Assembly: GCA_012295275.1 (NCBI GenBank)
Contig: CM022679.1
Span: forward strand, 21,034,110 to 21,079,109
DNA from: Chrysomallon squamiferum
Lineage: Eukaryota; Mollusca; Gastropoda; Neomphalida; Peltospiridae
DNA: 45,000 nucleotides
Direction: 5' to 3'
This document shows, piece after piece, positions 1 to 12,791 of this stretch (position 1 is its first letter; each line of letters starts with the position of its first letter). A model generated the notes under the pieces. It was not told where the DNA came from, searched no databases, and saw only the letters and a list, made by a program, of their open reading frames with translations. A program made the position numbers and the translations under genes.

Positions 1-180
1 GTAATTGCAGCTACCTTGTTTTCAGTAATTAGCTCTGAGGTATAATGGTGACAGTCGTTATAGGTATGTATGTCTTTCTATTGTTAATGTTACTTTTATG
101 ATTTACTTTCTTTATAGTTTCCATATCTGTTTAATCAAGAAAGTATACACAGATACACACACAAATATAAATATGTACAA

Positions 181-259
181 ACATACATACACATACTTCC
201 ATCCATCCACACATACATACATACATACGTACGTACATACGTACATACACATAAACACA
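181..259. repeat. (ACAT)n microsatellite
   Basis: Interrupted ACAT/ACGT tetranucleotides in the left flank. Confidence 0.9.
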
Positions 260-984
260 TACATGCATGGATACAAACTACTAATAAAACTGACACACTA
301 GCAAAATAATAAATCTAAATTAAAATAAACAGGTAGACAACAAAACAACACCGCCAACAACAATAAGTAAGCGAATCAGTTTAGCCGCGTTTCGAAATTT
401 CAAAATATTCGTGTTCTTTCTCACAATGTTTTATTTGTATCTATCTTAGTATATATATAGAGAGAGAGATCATGGAAGCCAAAAATTGTAATTGAGCTTC
501 CAGACAAATGTAGGAGTAACAAATTATTTCGGACAAGATAGTAGTTTAATTATTTTGTTCAGATTTTCGCTCAGTAAGCTGGAACTAATTTTGTTATTTG
601 AGATGTCTCAACAAGGGTAGGAGAAATAAAATTTAATCTAATCTCACCTGATATATATGCTATTTATGGGCGAGCGCCGACCAGTTGTAACTGCATGTTT
701 AACATGTATCATTATCTTTATTTTAAATTAAATGTAAAGAAAGAAAAAATGTTATTCTGTTAACAAATATAACAACTGTTTTAAATTTGGAGACTCACTG
801 TAACAGACCAGACTGAACCAAAATTAAAAGTTTTATACTAGTTCCCCTCTAAAATAAAATTAGCATGAAGAAAACAGCTATATTTGAAAGTAAATTTGTG
901 TAAGTTCCATTGAGTATATACGTGGGGTCTGTGAACTAGCTATTCAGTTTCTAATCTGAATATACGTCTTTTTTCAAATTCAAG

Positions 985-1190
985 TAAAAACCCTGTATAG
1001 CGTCACCTAACATCCCTATGTTGTCACATACAATCCCTGAATTCTGTCACCTAAAATCCCTGAATTGGTCACCTAAAATCCCCGTATTGAGTCACCTATA
1101 ATCCCTGTGTTGTGTCATCTTAAATCCTCGTATTGTCACCTAAAATCCATGTATTGGGTCACCTAAAATCGCGGTGTTGTATCACTGCAG
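985..1190. repeat. Minisatellite, 21-23 bp unit, about 8 copies
   Basis: The unit resembles GTCACCTAAAATCCCTGAAT with copies differing at several places (TATGTT, TATTGA, TGTTGT endings). This is an old, diverged tandem array. Confidence 0.85.
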
Positions 1191-1965
1191 ATACGGTGCC
1201 ATAGGTTACCTGTATCAGCAGTTTTGAAAATCCCTAATGTAATTACTAATGTTTAACAGTGCAACTTATACTGTCGCTACAAAACAGTACATTATTTTAG
1301 ATGATTCACTTACCTCAAACAAACACGGTAACCCATTTACTCTTTTCAGAGATGTACGTTTTAGTCAATAAATGAAATGCGAAAACGGGAAGGGATAATG
1401 ATTTAAAAACCTGGTTTTTCAGCGACAATTGTCACTTACATAAATATCAATGTTCTTGAAATTCCGTTGTATTAGTTCCTGAAATTGATAAGTTGTTTCT
1501 GTTGCATAAAATAAACTGGTTTGACATGCACTTTACTTGTAAATAATATTCATTTACCTGCAAATCACTTTACGCTCGTGACAAATCGGGTTCACGGATC
1601 AATATTTAAAGATTATTTATGGTGCGGACGGGTAATCAGTAGAGATAACTTCCTTTTACAATCACGAAGGGCTGTGATTTTTTTCGTCGTATTAATTACG
1701 ATAATGAGATATTTATTTGTTGTAAGAAGTCACAATAATCGAGAAGGCATTTAGTACAATAATAACAATAACAACAACATTTTTAAAATCTGCTAAACTC
1801 TTCATAAACAGAGCTTTTCGAGCTCATTTTTCAGAGAAAAAAACCATTATATCCTTGTTGTCGAAAGAAATATGGTCTTACCGTAACGTTTGAAAAATGT
1901 ATTTGCTCAGTATTTTTTAATTTTGTTTTTAAAGGTATGTTTAAATTACGTTATATAAATATAAA

Positions 1966-2023
<58 letters not shown>

Positions 2024-2950
2024 GGTACTGACACTTAAATAAAACGTACATCAGCAAATATCTGAAAGCTTGCGTGCATTAAATGCCACAAAGTTGTTCA
2101 GAAAGATTAGAAACAAGTGTATCCATAGAGTTAAATGTATTAAAAAAAGTACTGACAAGTCTATTTTAACCAGTCATTTTATCAGTTTGCTCATAAAGAA
2201 ATAACTGCTACTATTACTACTACTGCCGATGACAGTAACCAAGAAGCCGACTGCAACATTAAATTGATCGATTAACCATCACTTACTGTGTAGATCCCGT
2301 AGGAATCGACGCCCAAAGTGAAAAAGTAATTGATTTGACTTTATCTGGGTGTAAACTAAGCAAAAATCCTAGGTAACAGATTTAGAAACGAGATCGAAGA
2401 TGGCCGCCGTCATTCACGAAAGATGCAGAAAATGACGTATCTCTAGAACAACTTGACCAACTTAAGTTATTCTACTGCAGGGTTTTCAAACATGCCAGAT
2501 AATCTGCAACCTTCCTGCCAATAGATGATAGCAGATGAAGATGGGATTTTTTTATACATATTTTTGTTGTTACTTGGGTGGGTTGTGTATGCATGTTGTT
2601 TGTTTTCCCATTAAATTACACCCAAGTTATGCAGTCACCTTCGTTTTACTATTCCGTATCCAGAACTGTTATGGAATACAATTTTTTTTTTAAAACGACT
2701 ACGAAATATACTTTAAAATCTTATTAACTGAAAACTTAATAATGTTTAGTTTTTAAGTCCTCTATCTACTATGGATTAAACATAATAATCTATCTGCCTC
2801 AATAATTTCAGTTCGGTTCGTCTTAAATCGACGGAACTTATCGGAATGATGCAAGGTAAAGAACTCGGATCACGAGTGTAACACTGTGATTTCATTACAT
2901 GTAACAAAAACCCAACTCGTCAAACGTGAATGTTGTTTTACTCAGAAAAA
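1191..2950. other. Intergenic, no gene seen
   Basis: Normal CpG content. It contains the (ATT)n at 1967. A 77-codon plus-strand frame at 1521-1754 has no recognisable motif and no gene context. Confidence 0.7.
1967..2022. repeat. (ATT)n microsatellite
   Basis: About 19 perfect ATT units. Confidence 0.95.
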
Positions 2951-3049
2951 TTATTAATTTACATTTACATGAGATGGAAGCATCCACAATTGTACAATTC
3001 AAACAAAACAAGCAAATGAGAGTTGTGGTCCTTGTTTTGTCTTATTTCG

Positions 3050-3344
3050 TTTTTATTAAATTATTATTATTATTTTTTTTATTATTATTTATTTATTATT
3101 TTTAATATTATTTTTTTTTTATTATTATTATATTTTAATTATTATTATTATTATTTTAAATCATAAAGATGTGAGGATAGAACATCTAACATTAAAAATA
3201 GAATAATAATAATAATTTCCAGAACAAAAAAAATGAAGAGCTTTTGGCTTATAACATTCAAAAATAATTATAATTCTAAATAGAAATGAAAAAATAAAAT
3301 AAATTAATTAATTAATTAAACAAATAATAATAATAATAATATTA

Positions 3345-3396
<52 letters not shown>

Positions 3397-5513
3397 GTGC
3401 TATTGAAAAAAACACAAAACAAGAATCACAAGTCAGATATAATAAGGCTATTGATGTGTCCAACAATCCTTGCTTTCTCAAAAGTAATGCGCACTTTAAG
3501 ATTAATGAGAAAAAAAAAATAAACTGATAAATAAAATATCAAAGCCCAACATAATAATTAGGCTAATAATTTAACATGCATTCAAAAAAAAAAAAAAAAA
3601 AAAAATCCAATAATCTTGTAATAATAGTAATAACAACAAAAATATTCTAGGTAATAGTCTGTCTACAAAAACAGTTTTTAAATCTTTTTTATTCATCAAC
3701 TCTCATGTATAAAATATTTAAATTCAGTTTTCTTAACATTTAAAAAAGGTAATATTTATAAATCACTGTATTAACCCCCCCCCAACTATTAACTAATTAT
3801 TATATTACAGCCAGTGAACAAAATCTATGTACATCTTTTTTTAGAATTTTTTTAGAATTTTTAGAACATGCTAACTTTAATCATAACTAAAATGAATTAT
3901 ACAAAAATTCTTTAAGTTTTTACAAAAATATATGTGTACCCATTTCATGAGAATATGGTAATATTCATTATGAACAGCATTTTAGCTTTAATTATAATAA
4001 ATGAACAAACTTCATTTAACACTGAAATTATGTTATAAATTTTAAAAAAAACAAAAAAACATTCAAATGCACTCTTGCAGTCACATTTTATTGTAAACAT
4101 TATAAACATAACCATCAACTTCATATAAAAACTTTTGAAGAAACAAATTCTGTAAAAAAAAAAAAAAAAAAAAAAAAATGATTTATCTTCATATTTAATG
4201 CTAACTTATAACTCTAGAAACAAAACTGATTATTTTTACAAAAACATTAAATAAAAAAATTAATAACACCAGAATTTATTTTCATTTTTAATAATCATTG
4301 TTATTGGTATATCATATTGCAATTTTAATTATAACCAAAATTACACATAAACTAGTAATTTTAAATTTTTCATATTAAAAAATATTTATCTACATTTGAC
4401 AGTCTTATGGTAAAATGCTAAGTTTTTAAATTATAAACAAAATAATCTACATACAAATTGTTGTTTATATAGATTATTTTATTTGCATATTTGACTGTCT
4501 TTCAACTAAACATGATTAACTATATACAATTTTTTTTCTTTTAATTTTATATAACAAAAAAAAAAAAAAATAATAATAATAATGGGAATATATTTTACTT
4601 TCTCTCAGAAAAAAACCCCACCTCTTCAGATAAATCTGAACACTTGAACAATTCTGGGAAAAAAAAAAAAGATTTTTTTTTTTTTTTTTTTTAAAAAAAT
4701 GTACCTAGCAACAATCTATCAATAACAAAACAATCTTATTAAAATGGCAGTATTATCAAAGATTACTGAAATAGGCACAGAAAAAAATACAACTGTCTGA
4801 TCTAAAAACACAATCAGATTTAATATTGAGTCACTGTGTATAATACAAAACAACATACTGAAGGTTCTAACCACCAAAACATAATCATCATCCAATCATA
4901 TCTCTTTGGTGACAACACACACCATGCAGGCTGAATGGTTTGTCTGTTTTTTTTTAAAACATCTAATATATACAAAATAATAGTAACAATGCACTGGCAT
5001 GTACCAAAATTCCTTCTTTTTTTTTTTTTTTTTAAAAGAAGAAAAATACGAGTGATTCTCAAAACTTTTACAGTGTAATTAAAAATAGTAATTGAAATAC
5101 TTTAATTTTATGAAACACACTAAAATATTTTTGCACCTTTCTAATCCTGCCTATTTATTTACTTCCACATTTAATTTGAAATTTAGCACAAATAAGTGTT
5201 GGGTAGGGGAAATGGGAAAACTGAACTAAATTATACATTCATTTGCATCACAAGAACATAAACAGTAACAAAACATTTTTTTTTATTATTATTATTATTT
5301 TTTTTATTTTTACTTAAATTTCTTCTTTCTTACTAGAAACTTTGAACCAATAATAATAAATGAAGAAAATATAGTAGCTTCTGTGTGTAATAGTTTCCAA
5401 TCACACGGTCCAATGAGCATATATTAAAGGAAATTGACAAGTGAAGCACAGACGTTCATCATTCATGCCAGCACCAAACACACATATGATCAGTCACAAG
5501 AGTTTGACTGGGG
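3050..5513 (-). other. eIF4E 3' untranslated region and 3' flank (extent uncertain)
   Basis: No coding signal. The stretch is rich in A and T homopolymers (for example A tracts near 3584-3604 and 4156-4178) and almost lacks CpG. Minus-strand AATAAA candidates include 5154-5159, which is followed about 40 nt downstream by a GU-rich stretch, and 3052-3057 at the far end of the CpG-poor tract. The first would give a 3' UTR of about 0.37 kb and the last one of about 2.5 kb. Alternative polyadenylation is possible. I cannot choose between them from sequence. Confidence 0.4.
3058..3397. repeat. AT-rich low-complexity region with (ATT)n and (AAT)n tracts
   Basis: ATT runs at about 3058-3155 and 3347-3397 with AAT runs between. 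The opposite strands could pair as a hairpin. Confidence 0.85.
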
Positions 5514-5573
5514 TCAGACAGTGTATCGGTTCTTTGCTTGGGATCCTGTTTTTGACATTGTGTCTGAGTGTGC
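5514..5573 (-). CDS. EIF4E: eIF4E coding exon 7 with stop
   Basis: Codes for the C-terminus AHSDTMSKTGSQAKNRYTV and TGA at 5516-5514. It includes S210, the equivalent of the Mnk phosphorylation site. Acceptor TTACAG. Confidence 0.95.
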   Translation of the reverse strand, partial: AHSDTMSKTGSQAKNRYTV

Positions 5574-8500
5574 CTGTAAGCAGAAAACAAAAATAAGAAT
5601 AATTCATTTATAAATGTTCAAAAATAATAAATAAAATAAAAACAAAGAGTGATAAATTGTGTGTTTTTAAAATTAGTTTTGACTTTGGTAGCAGTGTAGA
5701 TATAAACTTCTGTTATTTATTTATTCAAATGTTGGTAAATATAAAAATTGTAAATTAACAAACAAAAATTTACTTTATCTCTATATTATATCACCCCAGA
5801 TTTTTTATTTTTCTATTTTTTTTAAAAACCTCCTGTAGAAGCAATATTCATTTTGAGCTGGGTGATTTTATTAAAAACAACATTAAAATATGTGATAATT
5901 TTAAATTTACCTGAAAACCTATTGCTACTTTCTGTGGTATATTTAACCGTTCTTTCAATTTTTTTCTGAAAACAAAAATAAAGAATTGTGAAACAAAAGT
6001 TTATTGCACATAAATAAATTTTAAAAGTTTCACCATACATAGTAACCTAGCAACTATCACACAGGATACACCCTTGGATGATGCATGAAATGATTCAGAT
6101 TATTTAAAAGAATTACTTTCTTGTTTTTTAAAATATAGTACAAAAATAGTAATAAAATATTAAACTTAAAGCAATGTTTCAAACATATTTTTCATGTATA
6201 TTATTATTATTTCAATTTTTTTCCCAAAAATATTTAAAAAGCAAAAGTACTGTTTGCTTTTTCATCAATAGAATAAATGTTTAACCTAATCATATATTCA
6301 ATATTTACAATGAATGTATTTTTTTTAATGTGAAAAGGAAAAGCAACATATTAATTTGCTTTTAAACATTCTTGATTGGGATATTTTACATCATCTTCCC
6401 AGTACCATGACTTCATATAACACAGGATTAGTTTTGGCTATTTTATGGATTTGTAGAATACTTTTAAAAATAAAAAAATAAATTAATTAACTAACAAACC
6501 AACAAATGGTTGATCTCTGAAACTTAATAATTAATGAAAAGGTATCTGGATGGATAGATAGAAAATTTTAAAAACCAGAACCATTAAATTTTGTAGAAAC
6601 ACTAACTATCAAATCAGTAAATGATTTAGTTCAGAAACTAACCCAATTTTTGTACAAGCATCTGCTTTTGTTGCATCTCTAGTCCACAAACCAAGCTTAT
6701 CTCCCTTTGCTCTGATGTTCACCACAGCACCACAGATTTCATCACTCTGCTCATCAAAAGCCTCACCAATTAAACATAATAACTGAAACAAAGAACAAAT
6801 TAACAACTTCACAACATATCTTAACAAACAAGTTTTCTACAATGAAACCATTCCCAAACTTTTATGAATAAGCAGCAATTTTTAACATGTATTAAAATAT
6901 ATACAGAAGTCTTTGAATTATAGTCACGTAAATGAAATTAGGAGATGAATGAGATGAAAATGTTCCAAATGTATGAAACATTAGTTGAAATTTAATGAAA
7001 TTTTGTAAATGTGACTGAAATAATCCAATAACTAAAACAAACATATGGCTGATACGATAAGAGAAAAATACCCTGCCACTCCCCTTCAAATAGCTGAAAC
7101 AAATTTTTAATATGCATTTTTGCTTAAGATAGGAAAGGTCATAAAAATGATGCAGAAGAACATGTTGTGCAAAAACAGCTGGAGAGAGAAATAGCACGAT
7201 GGGAACTTAGTCAAAGACTGATCATGTGTCCAGTTAGGATTCAAGAATGTGCTATATGACCGATCTATTTCCATATTGAAAATGAAATTTTAAAAACAAA
7301 GAGAATAAGAACATACAAACAAACAAACAAAAAGAGAAATTAATGCTTAAAAATATTAATTTTAACACAAAAAAACCCATAAATATATCTGAATTATCAG
7401 GTACATTTTTAATGGAACACATGGTATCGTACAATGATGGTTTTAACAAAGAGCATAACTATATATTTAATAAAATCATAAATGATCCTTTTATTTGATG
7501 ACTGTAGTGTAAAGAAATGTTTGACCAATATAAAATAATTACTATAATAAACCTATACCATAATAACAATGTATCAAGGCTTGAAAGGAAAGAGGTGTTA
7601 TTTTAATGATGCAATCAACATTTTATTTATAACTATATGGTTTTGGACAAATCATTTTGATAACAAGAGACAAAACCTGCTGCAAGGACCTCATGAGTTA
7701 TTCTTTCTGAATCACAGCAAAGTATCTTTTATCTACAAACAGCCTTTCCTTTGGGAGCTGTGGCTTTTTCTTTCCATACATTACATTCCTTATGAGTATA
7801 CAAAAAAGAATGAAAAAGAGACAGTTCTTCAGACCAAACATTTCCCCAACATTTTATTATTATCTGCAGTGGTAATTAGCAATATCATAAAAAAAGAACT
7901 AAAACTGTCATGCACTGAGACAATATTAAAAACTTACTGTTTCTAACCAAAAGTTGTCTAGATCTGACACTCTCTGGTTTCTGCTTAAACTTACTAACCA
8001 CCTGCCACCAACAACATTCCTTTCATCTTCCCACATTGGCTGAATGCCTTCCTGAAACAACAAAATAAATCTATTAACATTCGTTAACTGAAGCTCTCTG
8101 CATATTTCTTCTTATTATTTTTTTAAATTTTGAAGATTATGAAAATGGCAATATAGTGCTGTAAAAAAATATTTTTATTAATTACTAGCAAGGATTTTCT
8201 TGATATATACACTAAATACATGTATTATTGTAAAACAAGACAATCACTGAGTAATAAAACAGATAAAATAATTACTATCTTTCTTTAAACATGTTTAATA
8301 TTCAGTGCCTTGAATATAAGAATATTCATGAAGTTTTACACAATACTTTCCTTAAATTTTCACTGTATTTTTAAAATCAGTTAAATGCTTAAAATCTTTT
8401 CAGATATTATCAAAATGACAACTGAATATTCCTAGTATTAGTACTAATTCTTTACCTTGAAAAGTGAGTAATCACACCCAGATGGTAATTTGCTAGCTCT

Positions 8501-9423
8501 CTGAATATGATTATACAACCTGTAAATGAGAAAACAAATTGGTTGTTATTCCTAATTCTTTCAATTTTTTTAAATTTTTTTCTGAGAGAAATGGTTTCAA
8601 ATACAAAATTTTCTAAACACAGCACAAAGATAAAACTTGTATAGTTTAATATTTACTTATTAAATATAATTCACACTTTCAATTTTGCTGACTAATGTTG
8701 CATTAATGGTGTCAAATTAAACATTTAAATTTTTTCTTTTTAAAATAAAAAAAAATGGCATCTCACCAGAAACTTTTTTTAAATTTCCACAATTCGTTTA
8801 AATATTTTATTTACATTGTATAACAAAATGCTATTTAATCCTATTAAATACTATTAAAATAAAATTAGCAAAATAAAAAAAATAGTAAATTATAATACAG
8901 TTAGTTTACTAAGTAAATTGTGATGTAACCTACGCCCAAAAGTCTTCCACTGTGTCAAATGAGGTGATACATCGGAGGTTATCAGCCCAGTCTCTTGATC
9001 TGTCATTTTTGAAAAACCACAAAGACCATTTGTTTTGTAGGGGATGTTTTATTAACAGTTCGGGTGAATCAGGACCTTCTCCTGAAGCTCCTTTTTGCTC
9101 ATCTTCTTCTTTTGTTACTTCCAATTCCTGTAAGTGTAATTCATTTTGGATTTTAATTATTAAATAGAATCATTTAAAAAAGATTTTGATAAAATTTCCT
9201 TTCTGGTAATTAATATGGAAATCTGTGTTCCTTTTTCTTTTTAAGTTCTAATATATATTTTTTTATAACTCAAGGAATTAATCTGTCAAGCTCAATTCAT
9301 GAAGCATTTCAAAAATAATGTAAACCCATTTTGTATCAAAAGTAACCATTATTATATTAGTAGGAGACTGGATATTTTATCAGATATATAAAAAAAAAAA
9401 TGTAATTCATTTAAAAATTAAAT

Positions 9424-9485
<62 letters not shown>

Positions 9486-10283
9486 TGCTGATAATCCATT
9501 TTGAAAATCAATATACAGGCCTATGTTATTTGTAAGAAATAATCTATGACAGACCATCAATAAAAAGTAGAACCACTGTATTAACTACTATACTTTAAAA
9601 GAATAAATTATATATCTAAATCAATAATAATAAATTATTATTTTCTTTATGGTGTTTAGTATTTTTAATTATTTAATAGATACAAAAATGCTGATAGAGT
9701 ATAACTATTATGAGTATAATACTTAATAGTTTTTAAATATCAACAGGCTGTCGATGTCTGAAAATGACGCCAAAATATCATTAAAATGACTGAAAAAGAA
9801 AACGGTTGCATATTAACACTGCATACGAAAAAGAACGACTTTGGAAATAATTACTGTTGTCTTTAGTGCGTCGAATATAGAGCATGTTATGATATGCGAT
9901 CATATGGAGTGGAATAATTAATGATGAATGTGTTAAAACTTTCGAGAAATGCATATTCGATCAACTTTACAATTCATTTAAATTAATCAACTCATTCTAT
10001 ATTTATTATTAATACGCTAATCCAAAGCGTACTAATTTTATTATTTAAAAAAACTAGTATTGTTTAAATAAAAATTAAGTCTTTTGCTAAGACCCAGAGG
10101 TCAAGGAAGTGCTCGTACTAACATACTGACTATTGTATTATTCAATAATAATAGAAAAAACAATTCTATACTTTCATAAAATGTTTCAGCCAAATATAAA
10201 AAGAAAATATTCAAGTGGTTAATTTTAAATTTCAATCAAACACTTACACATACCTCTTTCGAATCGTCTTTATCAGAAGCCAT
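5514..10283 (-). CDS. EIF4E: eIF4E, mRNA 5'-cap-binding translation initiation factor (spliced, 7 coding exons, 218 aa)
   Basis: Coding exons in transcript order are 10254-10283, 8934-9127, 8456-8519, 7938-8051, 6643-6782, 5911-5965 and 5514-5573. They total 657 nt, are all in phase, and all have GT-AG introns. The product binds the m7G cap and recruits eIF4G within eIF4F in the cytoplasm. Visible family residues, each one position after human numbering, are: cap-sandwiching W57 and W103 followed by E104; phosphate-contacting R158, K160 and K163; W167; and W74 in VEDFW, which contacts eIF4G and 4E-BPs. S210 in KTGSQAKNR matches the Mnk-phosphorylated Ser209. Length equals the usual class I eIF4E (217 aa in human). 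The start ATG has a good context (AAACATGG). The poorly conserved first 37 residues are acidic, as usual. Identification is from motif knowledge, not a search. Confidence 0.97.
5911..5965 (-). CDS. EIF4E: eIF4E coding exon 6 (small, 55 nt)
   Basis: Completes G181 and codes for KKLKERLNIPQKVAIGFQ. The correct reading appears only after phasing from exon 5. Acceptor TTTTCAG; donor CAG|GTAAAT. Confidence 0.95.
6643..6782 (-). CDS. EIF4E: eIF4E coding exon 5
   Basis: Residues 135-180 plus two bases of G181. It contains LLCLIGEAFDEQSDEICGAV, the basic RAKGDK cap-phosphate site and W167. Acceptor TTTCAG; donor GG|GTTAGT. Confidence 0.96.
7938..8051 (-). CDS. EIF4E: eIF4E coding exon 4
   Basis: Residues 97-134, phase 0 at both ends. 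It contains PMWEDE with cap-binding W103 and E104, then GGRWLVSLSR and DNFWLET. Acceptor TTTCAG; donor ACA|GTAAGT. Confidence 0.96.
8456..8519 (-). CDS. EIF4E: eIF4E coding exon 3
   Basis: Completes A75 and codes for residues 76-96 (LYNHIQ to DYSLFK). Acceptor TTTACAG; donor AAG|GTAAAG. Confidence 0.95.
8934..9127 (-). CDS. EIF4E: eIF4E coding exon 2
   Basis: Residues 11-74 plus two bases of codon 75. It follows the acceptor ACAG at 9128 and ends before GTAGGT. It holds HPLQNKWSLWFFKND, cap-stacking W57, and the VEDFW motif with W74. Confidence 0.97.
9427..9482. repeat. (TA)n microsatellite in eIF4E intron 1
   Basis: About 28 perfect TA units. Confidence 0.95.
10254..10283 (-). CDS. EIF4E: eIF4E coding exon 1
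   Basis: Codes for residues 1-10 (MASDKDDSKE). The donor is GAG|GTATGTG at 10253-10252, phase 0. The ATG lies at 10283-10281. Confidence 0.9.
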
Positions 10284-10460
10284 GTTTCCAATATGGACGA
10301 TCACATGGTACCCGGCGTTTCAAAACGAGGCTTGTACAAAATATTTTTCCGTTGCAAAATAGACTACTGTCACGTCACATGTCGAAGCCTTCGCACATTA
10401 CGTGAATTGTCGGCATGTCATTTATTTATTTCATTTCATGTATGTGCATGAAGAAGCAAT
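10284..10460 (-). promoter_or_regulatory. eIF4E 5' UTR / promoter region
   Basis: The block directly upstream of the eIF4E ATG is richer in CpG and G+C than its flanks. It carries a CRE-like half-palindrome (ACGTCACATG on the plus strand near 10373-10382). No TATA box was seen. The start site itself is not visible. The role is inferred from position. Confidence 0.45.
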
Positions 10461-10599
10461 TATTTTTGTGCGTTTTCAATCTATCAGTATCTTATTGGCA
10501 GATATTTTTCCAAATAGAAAATTAATTTTATTTATACACTGTATAAATATACAGGACTTTAAAAAAATAATTTATAAAAATAAAACAACATTTTTTGTG

Positions 10600-10709
10600 T
10601 AGTGACAGGTGGAATTATTGTTTTATGTACCGGTATTAATTTATCTACTTTTAATTTTAAATATATTATAAATGTATTATTATTAATTTTAAATATTATT
10701 ATTAAATGT

Positions 10710-10740
<31 letters not shown>

Positions 10741-10954
10741 TTTTAATTTAATTATTATTAATGCTAAAATTAACCTGAGATTAAAGAACACAAATATTCA
10801 GATGAATAATTATGGTAGTGTTTCTTATGTATTAAATTTTGATTTGAAAACTAGGTTATGTTCATTAAGATGATGTTGACGTAATTTGTTTTTAAATTGT
10901 TTTTATATGTATTTATTTATTTGTGTATTTTTATTTTATTTTATTGTTATTATT

Positions 10955-10985
<31 letters not shown>

Positions 10986-11390
10986 TTTGTCAGTGAAGTA
11001 GCAATGAAAATAATTCTACAAAATAACAACAATTAAAAATTGTATTAATGCTGGATTATACTGTATTGGTAGAGCATTAATGGATCCAAAGATGTTTAAG
11101 ACAGAGTGTTTTTTCTCTCTCTCCTGTTCCAAACATTATTCATATCAGATTATCACTGCCTCTCAAAAAAAAAAAAAAATAATAATAATATATGATGTCT
11201 TGATAATAAATAAAGCTGGTAAATGATAAACATAATCTAGCATTTGGTGACAGTAACTTACTCATTCATACAGTTAATGCAAAAATGATGGGAAGACAAC
11301 AGAAAAATTAAGTAATCTTGATAAACTGTGTGATGTGGGCTATTAAATAAATATTCAGTTTTTCTAGGGGATATTCAAAACAGAACACAA
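10600..11390. other. AT-rich spacer between SPARC 3' end and eIF4E 5' end
   Basis: Mostly TTTA tetranucleotides (10708-10741 and 10951-10989) and short ATT/AAT tracts. No gene is visible. Confidence 0.8.
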
Positions 11391-11397
11391 CACTGAG

Positions 11398-12020
11398 ATC
11401 CAAACTTAACTTTTATTAATTATAAGACTGTTCAAAGACAATTCAAAGAAAAAAAAAAAAAAAAACAAAACAAAAAATAAACATGACAAAATAAAAAAAA
11501 AAAAAATTCACCCCCCCAGCTAAATCCACAAAAAGAAAAAAGAAAAAAAGGAGAATGAAAGAAACACAAGAAAAGAAATTCTAACTTGTTTAAACATTTT
11601 AATTTTAATTATATGAAAACAAAATCCAACAACATTAGCACTAAATTTATTTGTTTTCTATGCAAAATATTATTTTAAATTCAAATATGAAAATATATAA
11701 TGATTATTGCATGATATCATACTTCACAAAATCCACAAAAGAAAATTAAAACTAAAAGCAAAATAATAGTCTATGATCATCTTCACATAGCAGTGAGAAT
11801 CTTCTCATAACAACAATATGAAAAAAAATAACAAGCCATTATAAAGATTATATAATTATGTATACATTTATAAATGAGGCACTTTAAGACCTAAGGGGCA
11901 TAACTCTGCCAAAAACCAAAGCTAATTACGGTTCCTGTGCCTGCTGTTTTCTAACATCTGAAACATGGCAGTGACATTTAGCAGTGAAAGTTCACAGTTT
12001 GTTTTAATTTGAAAGTTTTG
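11398..12020 (-). terminator. SPARC 3' UTR with poly(A) signal at 11412-11417
   Basis: On the minus strand AATAAA lies at 11417-11412. About 20 nt further on there is a GU-rich stretch (TGTTGTGTTCTG, about 11393-11382), which is the classic arrangement for cleavage and polyadenylation. This gives a 3' UTR of about 0.62 kb. A GGGGCATAACTCTGCC motif sits at 11895-11910. Confidence 0.6.
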
Positions 12021-12076
12021 TTAATTTTGTCTTCTTGCTTTTTCTCTGATTTCCTGGCACTTGTCTTTCACTTTTC
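12021..12076 (-). CDS. SPARC: SPARC coding exon 8 (C-terminus and stop)
   Basis: Completes G249 and codes for [17 protein letters not shown], then TAA at 12023-12021. C255 corresponds to the terminal cysteine of invertebrate SPARC. The exon is too short to show as a long reading frame. Acceptor ATTTCAG. Confidence 0.88.
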
Positions 12077-12080
12077 CTGA

Positions 12081-12116
<36 letters not shown>

Positions 12117-12745
12117 TGTATAAAAAAAAAAAATAGTAATCATAATAATGATAATAATAATCACAATAAGACATTAAATACTTTTAATTTTGAAATGTTT
12201 TTCGATTTATCTATTTCAAATGACAATTTTATGTTTTAATTTTTCCTCACTATCCACTCCCATTCTACCTGTTTTTCTCTCCCCAATTTCTTTTTTTCTC
12301 TCCATCATTTACATTTACATCTAAAATCTCCATTTCTCATCTGTGATTCTCTAACATTCTTTCGCTCCTTCTCTCTTTCGAACACATCATTTCAAAAACA
12401 TCTCAAACACATTAAGAGAGTCATTACTATTATCATAATTTACGAAACATTGATTCAGAAAAAAACTTTTTTCTCCAGTTTACACTATTTGTTTGACAAA
12501 CAGTGAAAACAAACCTCTGTCCAGCCCAAGACAGTTGCCCCACTCGTCAAGAGTGATTTTCCGGTTCCTGTCAGCGTCACACTTGTCGAGGAATGGTAAC
12601 AGGCAGTGTTCAAGCGGCTTCAGAGACTGAACAATGTACTGGAGTTCTCGTCGTGTCACAGCTCTGAAACACAAATATTTAAAATGGCCGTGATTTCGGC
12701 TTTAAAAAAACAAAGACCACATTTTATATATATATATATACACAG

Positions 12746-12791
<46 letters not shown>

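Noticed and set aside
2400-2416. AAGATGGCCGCC as a YY1 site or start codon
   Set aside because: It differs from the YY1 core (ATGGCGGC), and the frame stops after about ten codons.
7569-7946. 125-codon plus-strand frame inside eIF4E intron 4 and antisense to exon 4
   Set aside because: It shows no motif, and the minus strand carries the real exon. AT-rich chance frame.
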